Shown here: piece by piece, positions 25,590-34,807 of the stretch
Layout of the letters: the number at the start of each line of letters is the position of its first letter
How positions within the stretch are numbered: the first letter of the stretch is position 1
Translations under genes and position numbers: made by a program
From: an uncultured Tenacibaculum sp.
GTDB taxonomy: Bacteria; Bacteroidota; Bacteroidia; Flavobacteriales; Flavobacteriaceae
Assembly: GCA_947501615.1 (NCBI GenBank)
Contig: CANMWK010000016.1
Coordinates: 1-64,000, forward strand
Direction of reading: 5' to 3'
DNA: 64,000 nucleotides
The notes under the pieces: generated by a model
Told to the model about the DNA's origin: nothing
The model's input: only the letters and a program-made list of their open reading frames with translations
Database searches by the model: none

Positions 25590-28043
25590 TTAGTATAAAC
25601 TTTTATATTTAGTTGGGTTTGCTTCATGCATAATTTCGTAAACCTTTTCAAATATATCTTCAACAGAAGGTTTAGAAAAATAATCACCATCAGTACCATA
25701 AGCAGGTCGATGTGCTTTAGCAGTTAACGTTTGAGGTTTACTATCTAAATGTACATATCCATTTTGGTTTTCTACAATCTCTTGTAATAAATATGCAGAA
25801 GCACCGCCAGGTACATCTTCATCTACAACCAATAAACGATTTGTCTTAGCAACTGATTTTACTGTATCATGATTAATATCAAAAGGAAGTAAACTTTGTG
25901 CATCAATAATTTCAATACTAATGCCAACTTGAGCTAAATCCTTAGCGGCTTCTTCAACCAATCTTAAAGTAGAACCATAAGAAATTACAGTCATATCTGT
26001 TCCTTCTTTAATTGTTTCTACCACACCAATAGGAGTTTTAAATTCTCCTAGATTATTTGGTAAAGCCTCTTTAAGGCGATATCCATTTAAACATTCAATA
26101 ATTAATGTAGGATCATCACCTTCCAAAGCCGTGTTGTAAAATCCAGCAGCTTTAGTCATATTTCTAGGAACTAAAACGTGAATTCCACGTACATTATTAA
26201 TAATTCCTCCCATTGGAGATCCCGCATGCCAAATTCCTTCTAAACGGTGGCCACGTGTTCTTATAATTAAAGGAGCTTTTTGTTTTCCATAAGTTCTGTA
26301 ACGAAGTGTAGCTAAGTCATCACTCATGATTTGTAAAGCATATAATAAATAATCAAGATATTGAATTTCCGCAATCGGACGTAATCCACGCATTGCCATT
26401 CCAATTCCTTGACCTAAAATTGTAGCTTCTCTAATTCCAGTATCAGATACTCTGAATTCTCCAAATTTTTCTTGTAAACCTTCTAAACCTTGGTTTACAT
26501 CGCCAATATATCCTGAGTCTTCACCGAAAACTAAAGTTTCAGGGTACTTATTAAAAATAGCTTCAAAATTATCACGCATTATAATACGTGCATCTACTAT
26601 TTTTTTCTCAGTATCGTATGTTGGTTTTACTTCATGAACTTTAACTGTAGATTTTTCAGTTTCACTATATAAATGTGTAGAATATTTATCAGCAGCATCG
26701 TTGATTCTTTCTTTAATAAAGTTTTGTAGTTCTACTTTTTCAGGAAAACTTTCATCAACTATTAACTGTAATGTTTTTCTACAAGCTACTAAAATATCTT
26801 TTCTAATAGGCTCTACTATGTCATTTAAGTCGTTCTTGTATTTGGTAATAAAAGAGCCGTTCTTACTTTTTGCTGCTACACGGCCTAAAATTTGAGAAGC
26901 ATTGTTTAACTCAGATTTTATTTCATTTAAGAATGCACTCCAAGCATTTCTTTTGGCAACACTAACTTCCTTTTTTATTTCTTTATCTAAAACTTTTAAT
27001 TCTTCTTCATTATCGACAAAACGAAGTATATTCCCAGACTCATCATTTAACTCAAAATCTAAGATCCACGCTCTCATTTTAGCAATACAATCAAATTCTT
27101 GTTCCCACTGCAAACGCTCTTTAGATTTATATCTTTCATGAGAACCTGAAGTAGAATGCCCTTGTGGTTGTGTTAATTCTTTAACATGAATTAAAACAGG
27201 AATATGTTTCTCTCTAGCAATTTCAGCAGCTTTATTATAAACATCTACCAACTTTACATAATCCCAACCATTCACTACAAAAATTTCATAGCCGTTACTT
27301 TCATTTTCTCTTTGGAATCCTTTTAAGATTTCAGAAATACTTTCTTTAGTTGTTTGATGTTTTGCATGAACAGAAATACCGTATTCATCATCCCAAACAC
27401 TCATTACCATTGGAACTTGTAAAACACCTGCGGCATTAATGGTTTCAAAGAATAAACCTTCACTAGTACTGGCATTACCTATTGTTCCCCAAGCTACTTC
27501 GTTTCCTTCATTTGAAAAATTAGTGAATCCTTCAAGTCCTTTTACATTTCTATAAATTTTAGAAGCTTGTGCTAAACCTAATAACCTAGGCATTTGTCCC
27601 GCAGTAGGGGAGATATCAGAAGAAGAATTTTTTTGTTGCGTTAAATTCTTCCAATTTCCATTTTTGTCTATTGAGTGTGTAGCAAAGTGACCTCCCATTT
27701 GACGACCAGCTGACATAGGTTCTTGAGCAATATCGGTATGTGCGTACAAACCAGCAAAAAATTGCTGAGGAGTTAATGCACCTATTGCCATCATAAATGT
27801 TTGATCTCTGTAGTACCCTGATCTAAAATCACCATTTTTAAAAGCTTTAGCTAAAGCCAGTTGAGGTACTTCTTTTCCATCACCAAAAATTCCAAACTTA
27901 GCCTTTCCAGTTAATACTTCTCGTCGACCTAGTAAACTGCATTCTCGACTCATTTTAGCGATTCTATAATCGTTTAATACTTCTTTTTTAAAATCTTCAA
28001 ATGATATTTGTTGCGAGTTGGGTACAGCTACTTTCACAGTCAT
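25590..28043 (-). CDS. Fused E1 alpha/beta 2-oxoacid dehydrogenase
   Basis: Thiamine-diphosphate-dependent E1 of a branched-chain or related 2-oxoacid dehydrogenase complex, with alpha and beta subunits fused in one 817-aa chain as is common in Bacteroidota. The alpha half (about 1-400) has RDQTFMMAIGALTP, AGRQMGGHFATHS and the diphosphate-binding GNASTSEGLFFETINAAG. The beta half (from about 485) has VFGEDSGYIGDVNQGLEGLQEKFGEFRVSDTGIREATILGQGIGMA and a transketolase C-domain with VVDEDVPGGASAYLL. Oxoacid preference cannot be read from sequence. The ATG at 28043 follows a TATCTTTG promoter element. No E2 or E3 gene is nearby. Confidence 0.9.
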   Translation of the reverse strand: MTVKVAVPNSQQISFEDFKKEVLNDYRIAKMSRECSLLGRREVLTGKAKFGIFGDGKEVPQLALAKAFKNGDFRSGYYRDQTFMMAIGALTPQQFFAGLYAHTDIAQEPMSAGRQMGGHFATHSIDKNGNWKNLTQQKNSSSDISPTAGQMPRLLGLAQASKIYRNVKGLEGFTNFSNEGNEVAWGTIGNASTSEGLFFETINAAGVLQVPMVMSVWDDEYGISVHAKHQTTKESISEILKGFQRENESNGYEIFVVNGWDYVKLVDVYNKAAEIAREKHIPVLIHVKELTQPQGHSTSGSHERYKSKERLQWEQEFDCIAKMRAWILDFELNDESGNILRFVDNEEELKVLDKEIKKEVSVAKRNAWSAFLNEIKSELNNASQILGRVAAKSKNGSFITKYKNDLNDIVEPIRKDILVACRKTLQLIVDESFPEKVELQNFIKERINDAADKYSTHLYSETEKSTVKVHEVKPTYDTEKKIVDARIIMRDNFEAIFNKYPETLVFGEDSGYIGDVNQGLEGLQEKFGEFRVSDTGIREATILGQGIGMAMRGLRPIAEIQYLDYLLYALQIMSDDLATLRYRTYGKQKAPLIIRTRGHRLEGIWHAGSPMGGIINNVRGIHVLVPRNMTKAAGFYNTALEGDDPTLIIECLNGYRLKEALPNNLGEFKTPIGVVETIKEGTDMTVISYGSTLRLVEEAAKDLAQVGISIEIIDAQSLLPFDINHDTVKSVAKTNRLLVVDEDVPGGASAYLLQEIVENQNGYVHLDSKPQTLTAKAHRPAYGTDGDYFSKPSVEDIFEKVYEIMHEANPTKYKSLY

Positions 28044-28074
28044 AAATAAAAAGTTTAAATTTTGGCTATTGCTG

Positions 28075-28082
28075 CAAAGATA
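28075..28082 (-). promoter_or_regulatory. Promoter -7 element for the E1 gene
   Basis: TATCTTTG on the minus strand matches TAnnTTTG and predicts a short leader of about 25 bases before the ATG at 28043. The upstream element is degenerate. Confidence 0.55.
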
Positions 28083-28168
28083 GTTTTTTTAAATGAAATT
28101 TAAAAATTAGGCATGGAGTTTAGATAAATCGTAAAAAAAGCAAAAAAAGAAGTGTTTTGTTGAATTAT

Positions 28169-30988
28169 TTATAATAAGCCACGACGTAAAAAATTATAAA
28201 TTCGATCTAAACTTGTTGTAACAACAAAACGAATTTTACTTGGATAACCTTTTTGATTTACTTCTAAACCTTCATTCGTATAAACAGGAAAGTATAATTC
28301 AAGGATATTTGGGACAAAGTTTAAACGAATACCATTTTCGTAAAAGAATCTTGCATTGGTATTTTTACTTTTCAACATAGCAAAATCGTTATATATTTCT
28401 GCCCATCTCCATACACTAAAACTTGTGTTAGCAGAAAGAATCATCTGATTAGCAAAAGAATGTTCATTATAAATAGATTTGAATCCACCATCAGATACTA
28501 CGAATTGTTGGCTAAATAATCCAGATCGTTCAGATCTTCCAAATAAATTTTGTTCAAATAAATAATCTGAACTTCTATTCAATCCAAAACTAAAAAAATC
28601 ACCTTCGGAATTATTATACAAGAAAAAACCACCAAAGAATCGCAGATTAAAGCTTTGTTTTTCTGAGAAAAATTTTAGGTAGCGAATATCAGTAGAAAAT
28701 TTAGTGAAGTTATTTGCAAATTCAGCATTAATGGCATATTGAAATCTTTTGATAACATCTGGCTTACTGTAAATATACCTGAAATTTACAATTTGATATT
28801 TGTCACTTTCAATTTCGGTATCTGTTGGGTTTATTTCTCGATCAACAAAAATAATTCTAGATAATAAAAATTTTACACCTACATCTCTTAATGTATTTCG
28901 CCTAAATTGAATATTTACAAATGGCACAAAAGTATTATAGCTTAATTCTGGAGCATAATGAAAATTACTTCCACTAATTCCATAACGTATTTTATAGACT
29001 TTTGAATCTTCAAGAAAATGATCGTATCCTACAGAAAAAGAACCAGTCAGATTTTTGCTTCTAAATGCATAATTTGGGGTAATGCTAAAATCAAAATTAT
29101 GACGAATAATGGCTTTGTTATTAAAATTTACTCCTAAAATCATTCCATCATATAAATTAAACCTAAGATCAGGATTAAAAAAAATCTGATTATAGTTTGG
29201 GTCTTCTATGTCTTTTAAGAAACGAAACTGTATTGGTTTACCTATAATTGAGTTATTTGTTTTCTTGTAATTATTTAAGAAGTTATATTCGGGGTAAATT
29301 TGTTCGTAATTTAAAGCAAGCTTATCAAAATTTCCAGCTTTAATTTTTACGGTTTTTGTACTATCAACATTGGTAACCCAAGTTTTATATTGTATTGAGT
29401 CGTTTTTAATTGCATACAATGAAACAGGAGCGGTGATATTACGTTTGTTTTTTATAGTAACAGCTAAAGAATCTTCTGATTCGATCTGCTTAACTTTCTT
29501 AATTTTATAATCAATTTTCTTACTTGTTTTTATGTAATCACCAAAAAACCAGTTTAAATTTTTAGTAGTATTCCTTTTAAGTATTTTTTCGAATTCTTGC
29601 GAATGGGTCAATTGTAAAGCCTTATTTTTATAGAATTCTTGAAAAGATTTTTTGAGAATATCTTTACCAAGAAAATCTTGTAAATATTTAAACCCTAATC
29701 CTGCTTTAAACGGACTTACCAATTTCCTATTAAAGTTTGAGAGAGAATCGGCTCTAGTTGTTAAAGGTTGATCGAAAAACCGTCTTGCGCTAAATTGATA
29801 AAAAAAGGCTTGTTTATCATTTTGCTTTAGTTTAGCTAAGTTATATTTTTTGAACCCCCATATTTTTGAAAACCGACCGAAAACTGTAACATCTGGATAA
29901 TATTTATTAATGTACTCCATCAGTAAAAACGTTTCTATACCATCAGGTAGCCAATAATCTTTTCGATTATTTAACAAGAGTACATCTTCTATGTATTTAC
30001 TAGTTAATGCTTTAAAAAAACGAATTTCCCATTTGAAATTTTCAGGGTAGGGGCGTAGCCAATTCGGAATACCATAAAGGTCTCGTAAAGAATTTTTATT
30101 TACAGTATTACCGTCAACTAAAATTTCAGTATGTGGATGATTACCTATAAACTTTTCAATGAAGCTGATTTGTTTGTTAACTATTTTGTTGGCTTGAATA
30201 AGATCAATCCGTTTGTCAAAAATGTCAGTTTTTATTTGAGTGTTTTTGGTTTTGAATACTCTAAATTTCTTTCGATTACTAATACTCAAAATAATATCTT
30301 TTTTTTTGCGACCAACAAGATAATGATGATTTACATCTTTTTTTTCAGTTTTGTATTGATATAAATTACTTTCTAAGTATAAGTTTTTAGGAATATTAAT
30401 TTCCAGATTATAATTAGCAACATCTTCATACAAGTCATCCATATTTAAATTACTCATCAACTCCCATTTTTTTGAGTAAACAGCTGGTGTTAAATACCAA
30501 AATCGTAAATGATAACCATCATTTGTTCTTCCATAACCAGTGTATCTAGCTTTAGGTATTTTTAAGTCATATTTAGCAAGTATTACAATACTATCTTTAG
30601 GTTTCAATGATTGGTTCAATTGAATTTGTATAATATCATCTTTTTTTCGAATTTCTTGAAAATCGAACTCTTCATGTTCTTCTGATGTTATACTATGTAT
30701 TTTTGAATATCCACGTTCTTCTTTTTTTGCAAAATAAAAGTCTTTCTTATAGTCTTTCACTAATCGTTTTCCTAGTGGCGTATTATTGTTTTTAAAACTA
30801 TTCCCCCAATTATGAAGGTATAGTTCAGTTAAAGGCTCAACAGAAGTATTTACATAAGTGATTTTTTGTTGAATATTAAGTATATGATTTTCTATGTCTA
30901 AATCAACAGTAATATGATGAGAGTTTTCCTGAGACATTACAAGAAAAGACATTAATAGAAGGGTAATATGAAATAATTTTTTGGTCAA
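28169..30988 (-). CDS. M1-peptidase-like outer-membrane protein with degenerate active site
   Basis: 939 aa. The N-terminus (MTKKLFHITLLLMSFLVMSQ) is a good signal peptide only if the TTG at 30988 is the start; no ATG precedes the hydrophobic core. Residues about 20-260 resemble the N-terminal beta domain of M1 aminopeptidases (ILNIQQKITYVNTSVEPLTELYLHNW). Residues 290-510 resemble the helical peptidase domain, including WLPDGIETFLLMEYINKYYP where M1 enzymes have WLNEGFAxYxE. The HExxH position reads TSKYIED, so zinc binding and catalysis are probably lost. From about 610 to the end alternating strands suggest an outer-membrane beta-barrel. Function unknown. Confidence 0.75.
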   Translation of the reverse strand: MTKKLFHITLLLMSFLVMSQENSHHITVDLDIENHILNIQQKITYVNTSVEPLTELYLHNWGNSFKNNNTPLGKRLVKDYKKDFYFAKKEERGYSKIHSITSEEHEEFDFQEIRKKDDIIQIQLNQSLKPKDSIVILAKYDLKIPKARYTGYGRTNDGYHLRFWYLTPAVYSKKWELMSNLNMDDLYEDVANYNLEINIPKNLYLESNLYQYKTEKKDVNHHYLVGRKKKDIILSISNRKKFRVFKTKNTQIKTDIFDKRIDLIQANKIVNKQISFIEKFIGNHPHTEILVDGNTVNKNSLRDLYGIPNWLRPYPENFKWEIRFFKALTSKYIEDVLLLNNRKDYWLPDGIETFLLMEYINKYYPDVTVFGRFSKIWGFKKYNLAKLKQNDKQAFFYQFSARRFFDQPLTTRADSLSNFNRKLVSPFKAGLGFKYLQDFLGKDILKKSFQEFYKNKALQLTHSQEFEKILKRNTTKNLNWFFGDYIKTSKKIDYKIKKVKQIESEDSLAVTIKNKRNITAPVSLYAIKNDSIQYKTWVTNVDSTKTVKIKAGNFDKLALNYEQIYPEYNFLNNYKKTNNSIIGKPIQFRFLKDIEDPNYNQIFFNPDLRFNLYDGMILGVNFNNKAIIRHNFDFSITPNYAFRSKNLTGSFSVGYDHFLEDSKVYKIRYGISGSNFHYAPELSYNTFVPFVNIQFRRNTLRDVGVKFLLSRIIFVDREINPTDTEIESDKYQIVNFRYIYSKPDVIKRFQYAINAEFANNFTKFSTDIRYLKFFSEKQSFNLRFFGGFFLYNNSEGDFFSFGLNRSSDYLFEQNLFGRSERSGLFSQQFVVSDGGFKSIYNEHSFANQMILSANTSFSVWRWAEIYNDFAMLKSKNTNARFFYENGIRLNFVPNILELYFPVYTNEGLEVNQKGYPSKIRFVVTTSLDRIYNFLRRGLL

Positions 30989-31001
30989 CTTACACTGAAA
31001 T

Positions 31002-31031
31002 AAAAAACTCGTTGTTCTAGAACAACGAGTT
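31002..31031 (-). terminator. Terminator after the LOG gene
   Basis: AACTCGTTGTTCT and AGAACAACGAGTT form a 26-base perfect palindrome with essentially no loop. On the minus strand it is followed by TTTTTTATTT. It lies about 95 bases after the LOG stop and 14 bases before the M1-like gene start. Confidence 0.85.
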
Positions 31032-31123
31032 GAAGATAAAGTTTATTTTTAATTCGAAGCGAAATCAATAAAGATTTAACTCTTTTAAATATATAAATAT
31101 CGAGAACACGATTATTTCACAAC

Positions 31124-31831
31124 CTAAAAATTAGGTTTTAATTGATATTTAGCGTAGAATTTATTGAAGTGTTCAACAGCTTCTTCAGCAGTATCTACAA
31201 CTCTAAATAATTTTAGATCTCCAGGGCTAATATTTCCTTCTTCTAAAAGTGTATTTTCTATCCAATCTAGTAAACCACTCCAAAACTTTTTTCCAACCAA
31301 AACAATAGGGAAACGACCAATTTTATGAGTTTGAATTAAAGTAATTGCTTCAAAAAGTTCATCCATAGTTCCAAAACCACCAGGCATTACAACAAATCCT
31401 TGAGAGTATTTTACAAACATTACTTTTCTAACAAAGAAATAATCAAAATCTAAACTTTTGCCAGGGTCTATCCAAGGATTGTCATGTTGTTCAAAAGGCA
31501 AATCGATATTTAAACCTACAGAAGTTCCTTTTCCTCTATTGGCTCCTTTATTACCAGCTTCCATAATTCCCGGTCCACCTCCAGTAATTACACCAAAACC
31601 ACTTTGTGTAAGTTGGTATGCAACTTCTTCTGCTAGTTTATAATATTTATGATCTGGTTTTGTTCTTGCAGATCCAAAAATAGAAACACAAGGGCCTATT
31701 TTACTTAATCTTTCATATCCATCAACAAATTCGGCCATAATTTTAAAAATAGCCCAAGAATCGTTAGTTTTTATTTCATTCCATGTTTTTTGTTGTAGTT
31801 TTTCACGGATTTTTCTATCATCGTTTGTCAT
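31124..31831 (-). CDS. LOG family protein (TIGR00730-type Rossmann fold)
   Basis: 235 aa from the ATG at 31831 (MTNDDRKIREKL). It carries the two LOG family signatures: GGGPGIMEAGNKGA (nucleotide binding) and PGGFGTMDELFEAITLIQTHK (PGGxGTxxE catalytic motif). Characterised relatives are nucleoside 5'-monophosphate phosphoribohydrolases; older annotation as lysine decarboxylase is wrong. A longer ORF from an ATG at 31912 exists, but that ATG sits in the loop of a 10-bp hairpin and adds an unrelated hydrophobic stretch, so it is rejected. Cytoplasmic; a single gene with its own terminator. Confidence 0.88.
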   Translation of the reverse strand: MTNDDRKIREKLQQKTWNEIKTNDSWAIFKIMAEFVDGYERLSKIGPCVSIFGSARTKPDHKYYKLAEEVAYQLTQSGFGVITGGGPGIMEAGNKGANRGKGTSVGLNIDLPFEQHDNPWIDPGKSLDFDYFFVRKVMFVKYSQGFVVMPGGFGTMDELFEAITLIQTHKIGRFPIVLVGKKFWSGLLDWIENTLLEEGNISPGDLKLFRVVDTAEEAVEHFNKFYAKYQLKPNF

Positions 31832-31900
31832 TATCTCAATTTTTAAAGAACTAGCTAATTTAGTGCTTTTTTTTAGATTTAAAAGTGTAATAAATAAATA

Positions 31901-31924
31901 AAGGAGAAACATTAGTTTCTCCTT
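31901..31924 (-). terminator. Hairpin upstream of the LOG gene
   Basis: AAGGAGAAAC and GTTTCTCCTT form a 10-bp stem with a four-base loop. On the minus strand it is followed by TTTATTTATTTATT. No annotated gene ends here, so it may end a small RNA from the non-coding stretch upstream or attenuate the LOG transcript. Confidence 0.5.
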
Positions 31925-32321
31925 TTGTTTTGTAAAAAAGATTTCTTTTTCATGACTAACCTTTTTACATTTCCTTTTTCATAAACTTTCTTTCAGCAAT
32001 TTCCCCATTCAAAGTTTCATAACAATTTATTCTCTTTTTCTAGCAATTTTTTAAACCAAATAAATTTATATGTATTGAGAAATAACCTTTGAAATTTGTT
32101 ATTTACACCCTTATGTTCATGAGATGGATAATTGTTACCCTCTTTTTTAAAAAAAATAAAATATTTTTTGAATGGATAATTTACCCTTCAAAGAGTTATT
32201 AAAAGGGTATAGTTTTTTGAATAAATTTTCAAATGGTTATAGAAAAAGGTTCTTACAAATCAATCTATTGATTGTTGTTTAAGAATGACTTAAAATAATA
32301 GAAATAATCTTAATCTAAATT
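31925..32321. other. Non-coding stretch with repeated motif
   Basis: About 400 bases between the LOG leader hairpin and the wzc terminator, with no supportable ORF. It contains a near-repeat ATGGATAATT-(G)T-TACCCT at 32124-32142 and 32172-32189, a related TTACACCCTT at 32103-32112 and an inverted AAGGGTA at 32203-32209. AAATAAC/GTTATTT also forms a small stem. It may be an operator region or carry a small RNA. No exact TAnnTTTG element was seen on the minus strand. Confidence 0.4.
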
Positions 32322-32389
32322 AAAAAATAACAGAGCATTAGATTTTTAAAGTATTTTAATACTCTAATTTACTAATGCTCTGCTATTTT
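32322..32389 (-). terminator. Terminator of the polysaccharide export operon
   Basis: AATAACAGAGCATTAG (32326-32341) pairs over 16 bases, with one wobble, with CTAATGCTCTGCTATT (32372-32387). The loop holds a second small hairpin. On the minus strand a TTATTTTTTAAT tail follows. It lies 23 bases past the Wzc-like stop. Confidence 0.8.
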
Positions 32390-32411
32390 AAAAACAATTA
32401 AAGTTTAAAAC

Positions 32412-34799
32412 CTATCTATTGAAAATTTTTTGAAACCAAGTTTTTTTAGTGTCCTCAACATTTCCATATCCATATCCGTAACCATATCCATATCCGTACC
32501 CATAACCTCTAGACATATCTGTGTCATTCAATACAATAGCCATATTTGGTAATTTTTCTTCTTTGTATAAAGTATCAGGAACAGTCAACATTCTCTTATC
32601 TAGATAATTTGCTCTAGTGATATATAAGAAAACATTAGCATACTTAGCGATTAATAAAGTGTCGGTTACTAAGTTTACTGGAGCAGTATCAACTAAAACG
32701 TAGTCATATTCGTTTTGAAGCTCTTCAAATAATTTAGGAACTCTACTAGACATTAATAATTCAGCAGGGTTAGGAGGAATAACTCCAGACGCTATAATAT
32801 CTAAATCTTTTAATTCAGGTACTCTAAATTTTAATTCATCTAAAGTTAAATTATCGTTAGAAATATAGTTCGTTATTCCTTTTCTGTCAGGAATACCTAA
32901 GTATTCAGTAACTTTAGGTGCTCGCAAATCCATACCTACTAATACTACTTTTTTACCCGAAAGTGCAAGTGTAGCTGCTAAATTAATAGAAATAAAAGAT
33001 TTTCCTTCTCCACTTGTTGTAGAAGTAATGAAGATTGTTTTACCATTTTCCGATTTAGTATTCGAAAGCATGAAATCAAGGTTAGTACGTATCAATCTGA
33101 AAGCTTCCGCTGTACTAGACCTCGCATCAGAATTAACAACAATCTTTTGGCTAGTTTCGTTATGAGGAACATCACCAATAAATGGTACAGAAGTTAACTC
33201 TTGAATATCTCTTTTCGTATGGACTTTCGTGTCTAATAAGTCTCTTAAGTAAATGATAACAAAAGGTATGATAAGACCTAACAATAAAGCAGCTAAGAAA
33301 ATAATTTTCTTTTTCGGAGAAACAGGAATATCAGATCCATAAGCCTTATCGATAATTTTTGCATTATTTACAGTTACTGCTAGAGATATGGCAGTTTCTT
33401 CTCTTTTTCTTAATAAATAAGAATACAAGGTAGCAATAATTTCTTGTTGCCTAGCGATATCCAAAAACTCACGTTCTTTAGTAGGAATTGAAGAAATTTT
33501 TGCTCCCATAATTCCAGCTTCTCTATTTAAATTATCTAAATTAAATTGAATAGCCTTTTGTTGATTGCCAAGCCCAACCGTAATTGCTTGTCTTAAATTA
33601 TCAATATTACTTTGAATTTCAATAACTGCCTGGTTTTTCTTACCTGCACTCTTTAGTAACCTGTTTTTCTTAAGTAATAATTGGTTGTATTCATTAATAA
33701 TTTTAGCTATATTTACATCTTGAAGACCTAAATTTGGGGGAAGAGTCCCTTCTGGTTTTTCAAGTTCCTTTTGTAAGAATTGAATCAGATTGAGTTGTGT
33801 ATTAGCCTCTATGATTTTTTGTCTATTGACAGTACTTGTCTCCAAAGCTAACTTAGCTTCAGAAGCGATATCCGTAACATTGTTTTTTTTCTTAAAATCT
33901 TTTACTTTATCTTCTACAATAGCTAATTCTTGCCCTACTTCTTTCAATCGTTCGTTTATAAATTCCACCGTTTTACTAGAAACTTCGCTTTTATCTTTAA
34001 TAGCGTCTAGATTATATTGAGTAACGATAGCATCTAAAATGTTTTCAGCTTTTTCTAAAACTGTAGACTGTAAAGATAATCTAAGTACACTAGAGTTTTT
34101 ATTTATAGGAGAAATAGATACATTTTTAATTAATTGGTCTATAATTTTATCCTTAGGATAAAGAGCTATTATAATTTTATTTCCAATAGCTTTCTTTTCA
34201 AATGCATTGGTCTTTACAATGTTTACATTTCCGATGTTTTCAACCTCAAAAGAAGTCCCAAAATTCAAGTTTTTATATAAAATTTTATCTTCTTGATCTG
34301 AAATTTGAAAATTGTTTTGAGATGTTAACTTTATGTAAAATAATTTTGATTTGTCAATTTTTTCAAAAAATAAAGAATCATTAGGTATGAATGCTATAGG
34401 AGAAGAAGTATAAATTTCAGTATTTTTGACCCTCCCTTCAGATACATATTGAGTAGTTAATTTTAATTTGTCAGTAACATCACCTAGGACTTTTCTAGAC
34501 TTTAAAATTTCTATTTCATTGTCAATGTTATTACTAGAGCCCCCACCAATAATACCTAAATCTTCAAAAGCAGCCAATTCAGTAGAAATACCAGATTTTT
34601 TATTGTCTTTGATCATTATGGTTGCACTAGCAGTATACTTAGGAGCAGTATATCTTAAATATACAAAAGCTAAAATAATACTAATAACCGCACCAACGAG
34701 AAACCATTTCCAATGAATCAAATACTTTTCTATTTCAGCACGAATATTAATGGTATCATTATCATTAATTTGCTGACTATATATTTTTTGGTTATCCAT
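32412..34799 (-). CDS. Wzc-like polysaccharide co-polymerase tyrosine autokinase
   Basis: Inner-membrane chain-length regulator with a cytoplasmic BY-kinase, 795 aa. The N-terminal Wzz domain follows a first membrane helix (WKWFLVGAVISIILAFVYL), there is a long periplasmic coiled-coil region (about 265-440), and the second helix is IIFLAALLLGLIIPFVIIYL. The kinase has Walker A TSGEGKS (Lys600), Walker A' VVLVGMDLRAP and Walker B YVLVDTAP. The extreme C-terminus has seven consecutive Gly-Tyr pairs before NVEDTKKTWFQ, the phosphorylation cluster. It forms an operon with the Wza-like and WecA-like genes; the CpsB-like phosphatase at 14.9 kb is its probable antagonist. Confidence 0.92.
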   Translation of the reverse strand: MDNQKIYSQQINDNDTINIRAEIEKYLIHWKWFLVGAVISIILAFVYLRYTAPKYTASATIMIKDNKKSGISTELAAFEDLGIIGGGSSNNIDNEIEILKSRKVLGDVTDKLKLTTQYVSEGRVKNTEIYTSSPIAFIPNDSLFFEKIDKSKLFYIKLTSQNNFQISDQEDKILYKNLNFGTSFEVENIGNVNIVKTNAFEKKAIGNKIIIALYPKDKIIDQLIKNVSISPINKNSSVLRLSLQSTVLEKAENILDAIVTQYNLDAIKDKSEVSSKTVEFINERLKEVGQELAIVEDKVKDFKKKNNVTDIASEAKLALETSTVNRQKIIEANTQLNLIQFLQKELEKPEGTLPPNLGLQDVNIAKIINEYNQLLLKKNRLLKSAGKKNQAVIEIQSNIDNLRQAITVGLGNQQKAIQFNLDNLNREAGIMGAKISSIPTKEREFLDIARQQEIIATLYSYLLRKREETAISLAVTVNNAKIIDKAYGSDIPVSPKKKIIFLAALLLGLIIPFVIIYLRDLLDTKVHTKRDIQELTSVPFIGDVPHNETSQKIVVNSDARSSTAEAFRLIRTNLDFMLSNTKSENGKTIFITSTTSGEGKSFISINLAATLALSGKKVVLVGMDLRAPKVTEYLGIPDRKGITNYISNDNLTLDELKFRVPELKDLDIIASGVIPPNPAELLMSSRVPKLFEELQNEYDYVLVDTAPVNLVTDTLLIAKYANVFLYITRANYLDKRMLTVPDTLYKEEKLPNMAIVLNDTDMSRGYGYGYGYGYGYGYGNVEDTKKTWFQKIFNR

Positions 34800-34807
34800 T
34801 TTTTATT

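Noticed and set aside
31832-31912. Longer N-terminus for the LOG protein
   Set aside because: The upstream ATG lies in a hairpin loop and adds an unrelated hydrophobic stretch; LOG proteins begin near the ATG at 31831.
32456-32510. Short tandem repeat resembling a microsatellite or CRISPR-like array
   Set aside because: It encodes the Gly-Tyr tail of the Wzc-like kinase in frame; there are no spacers.
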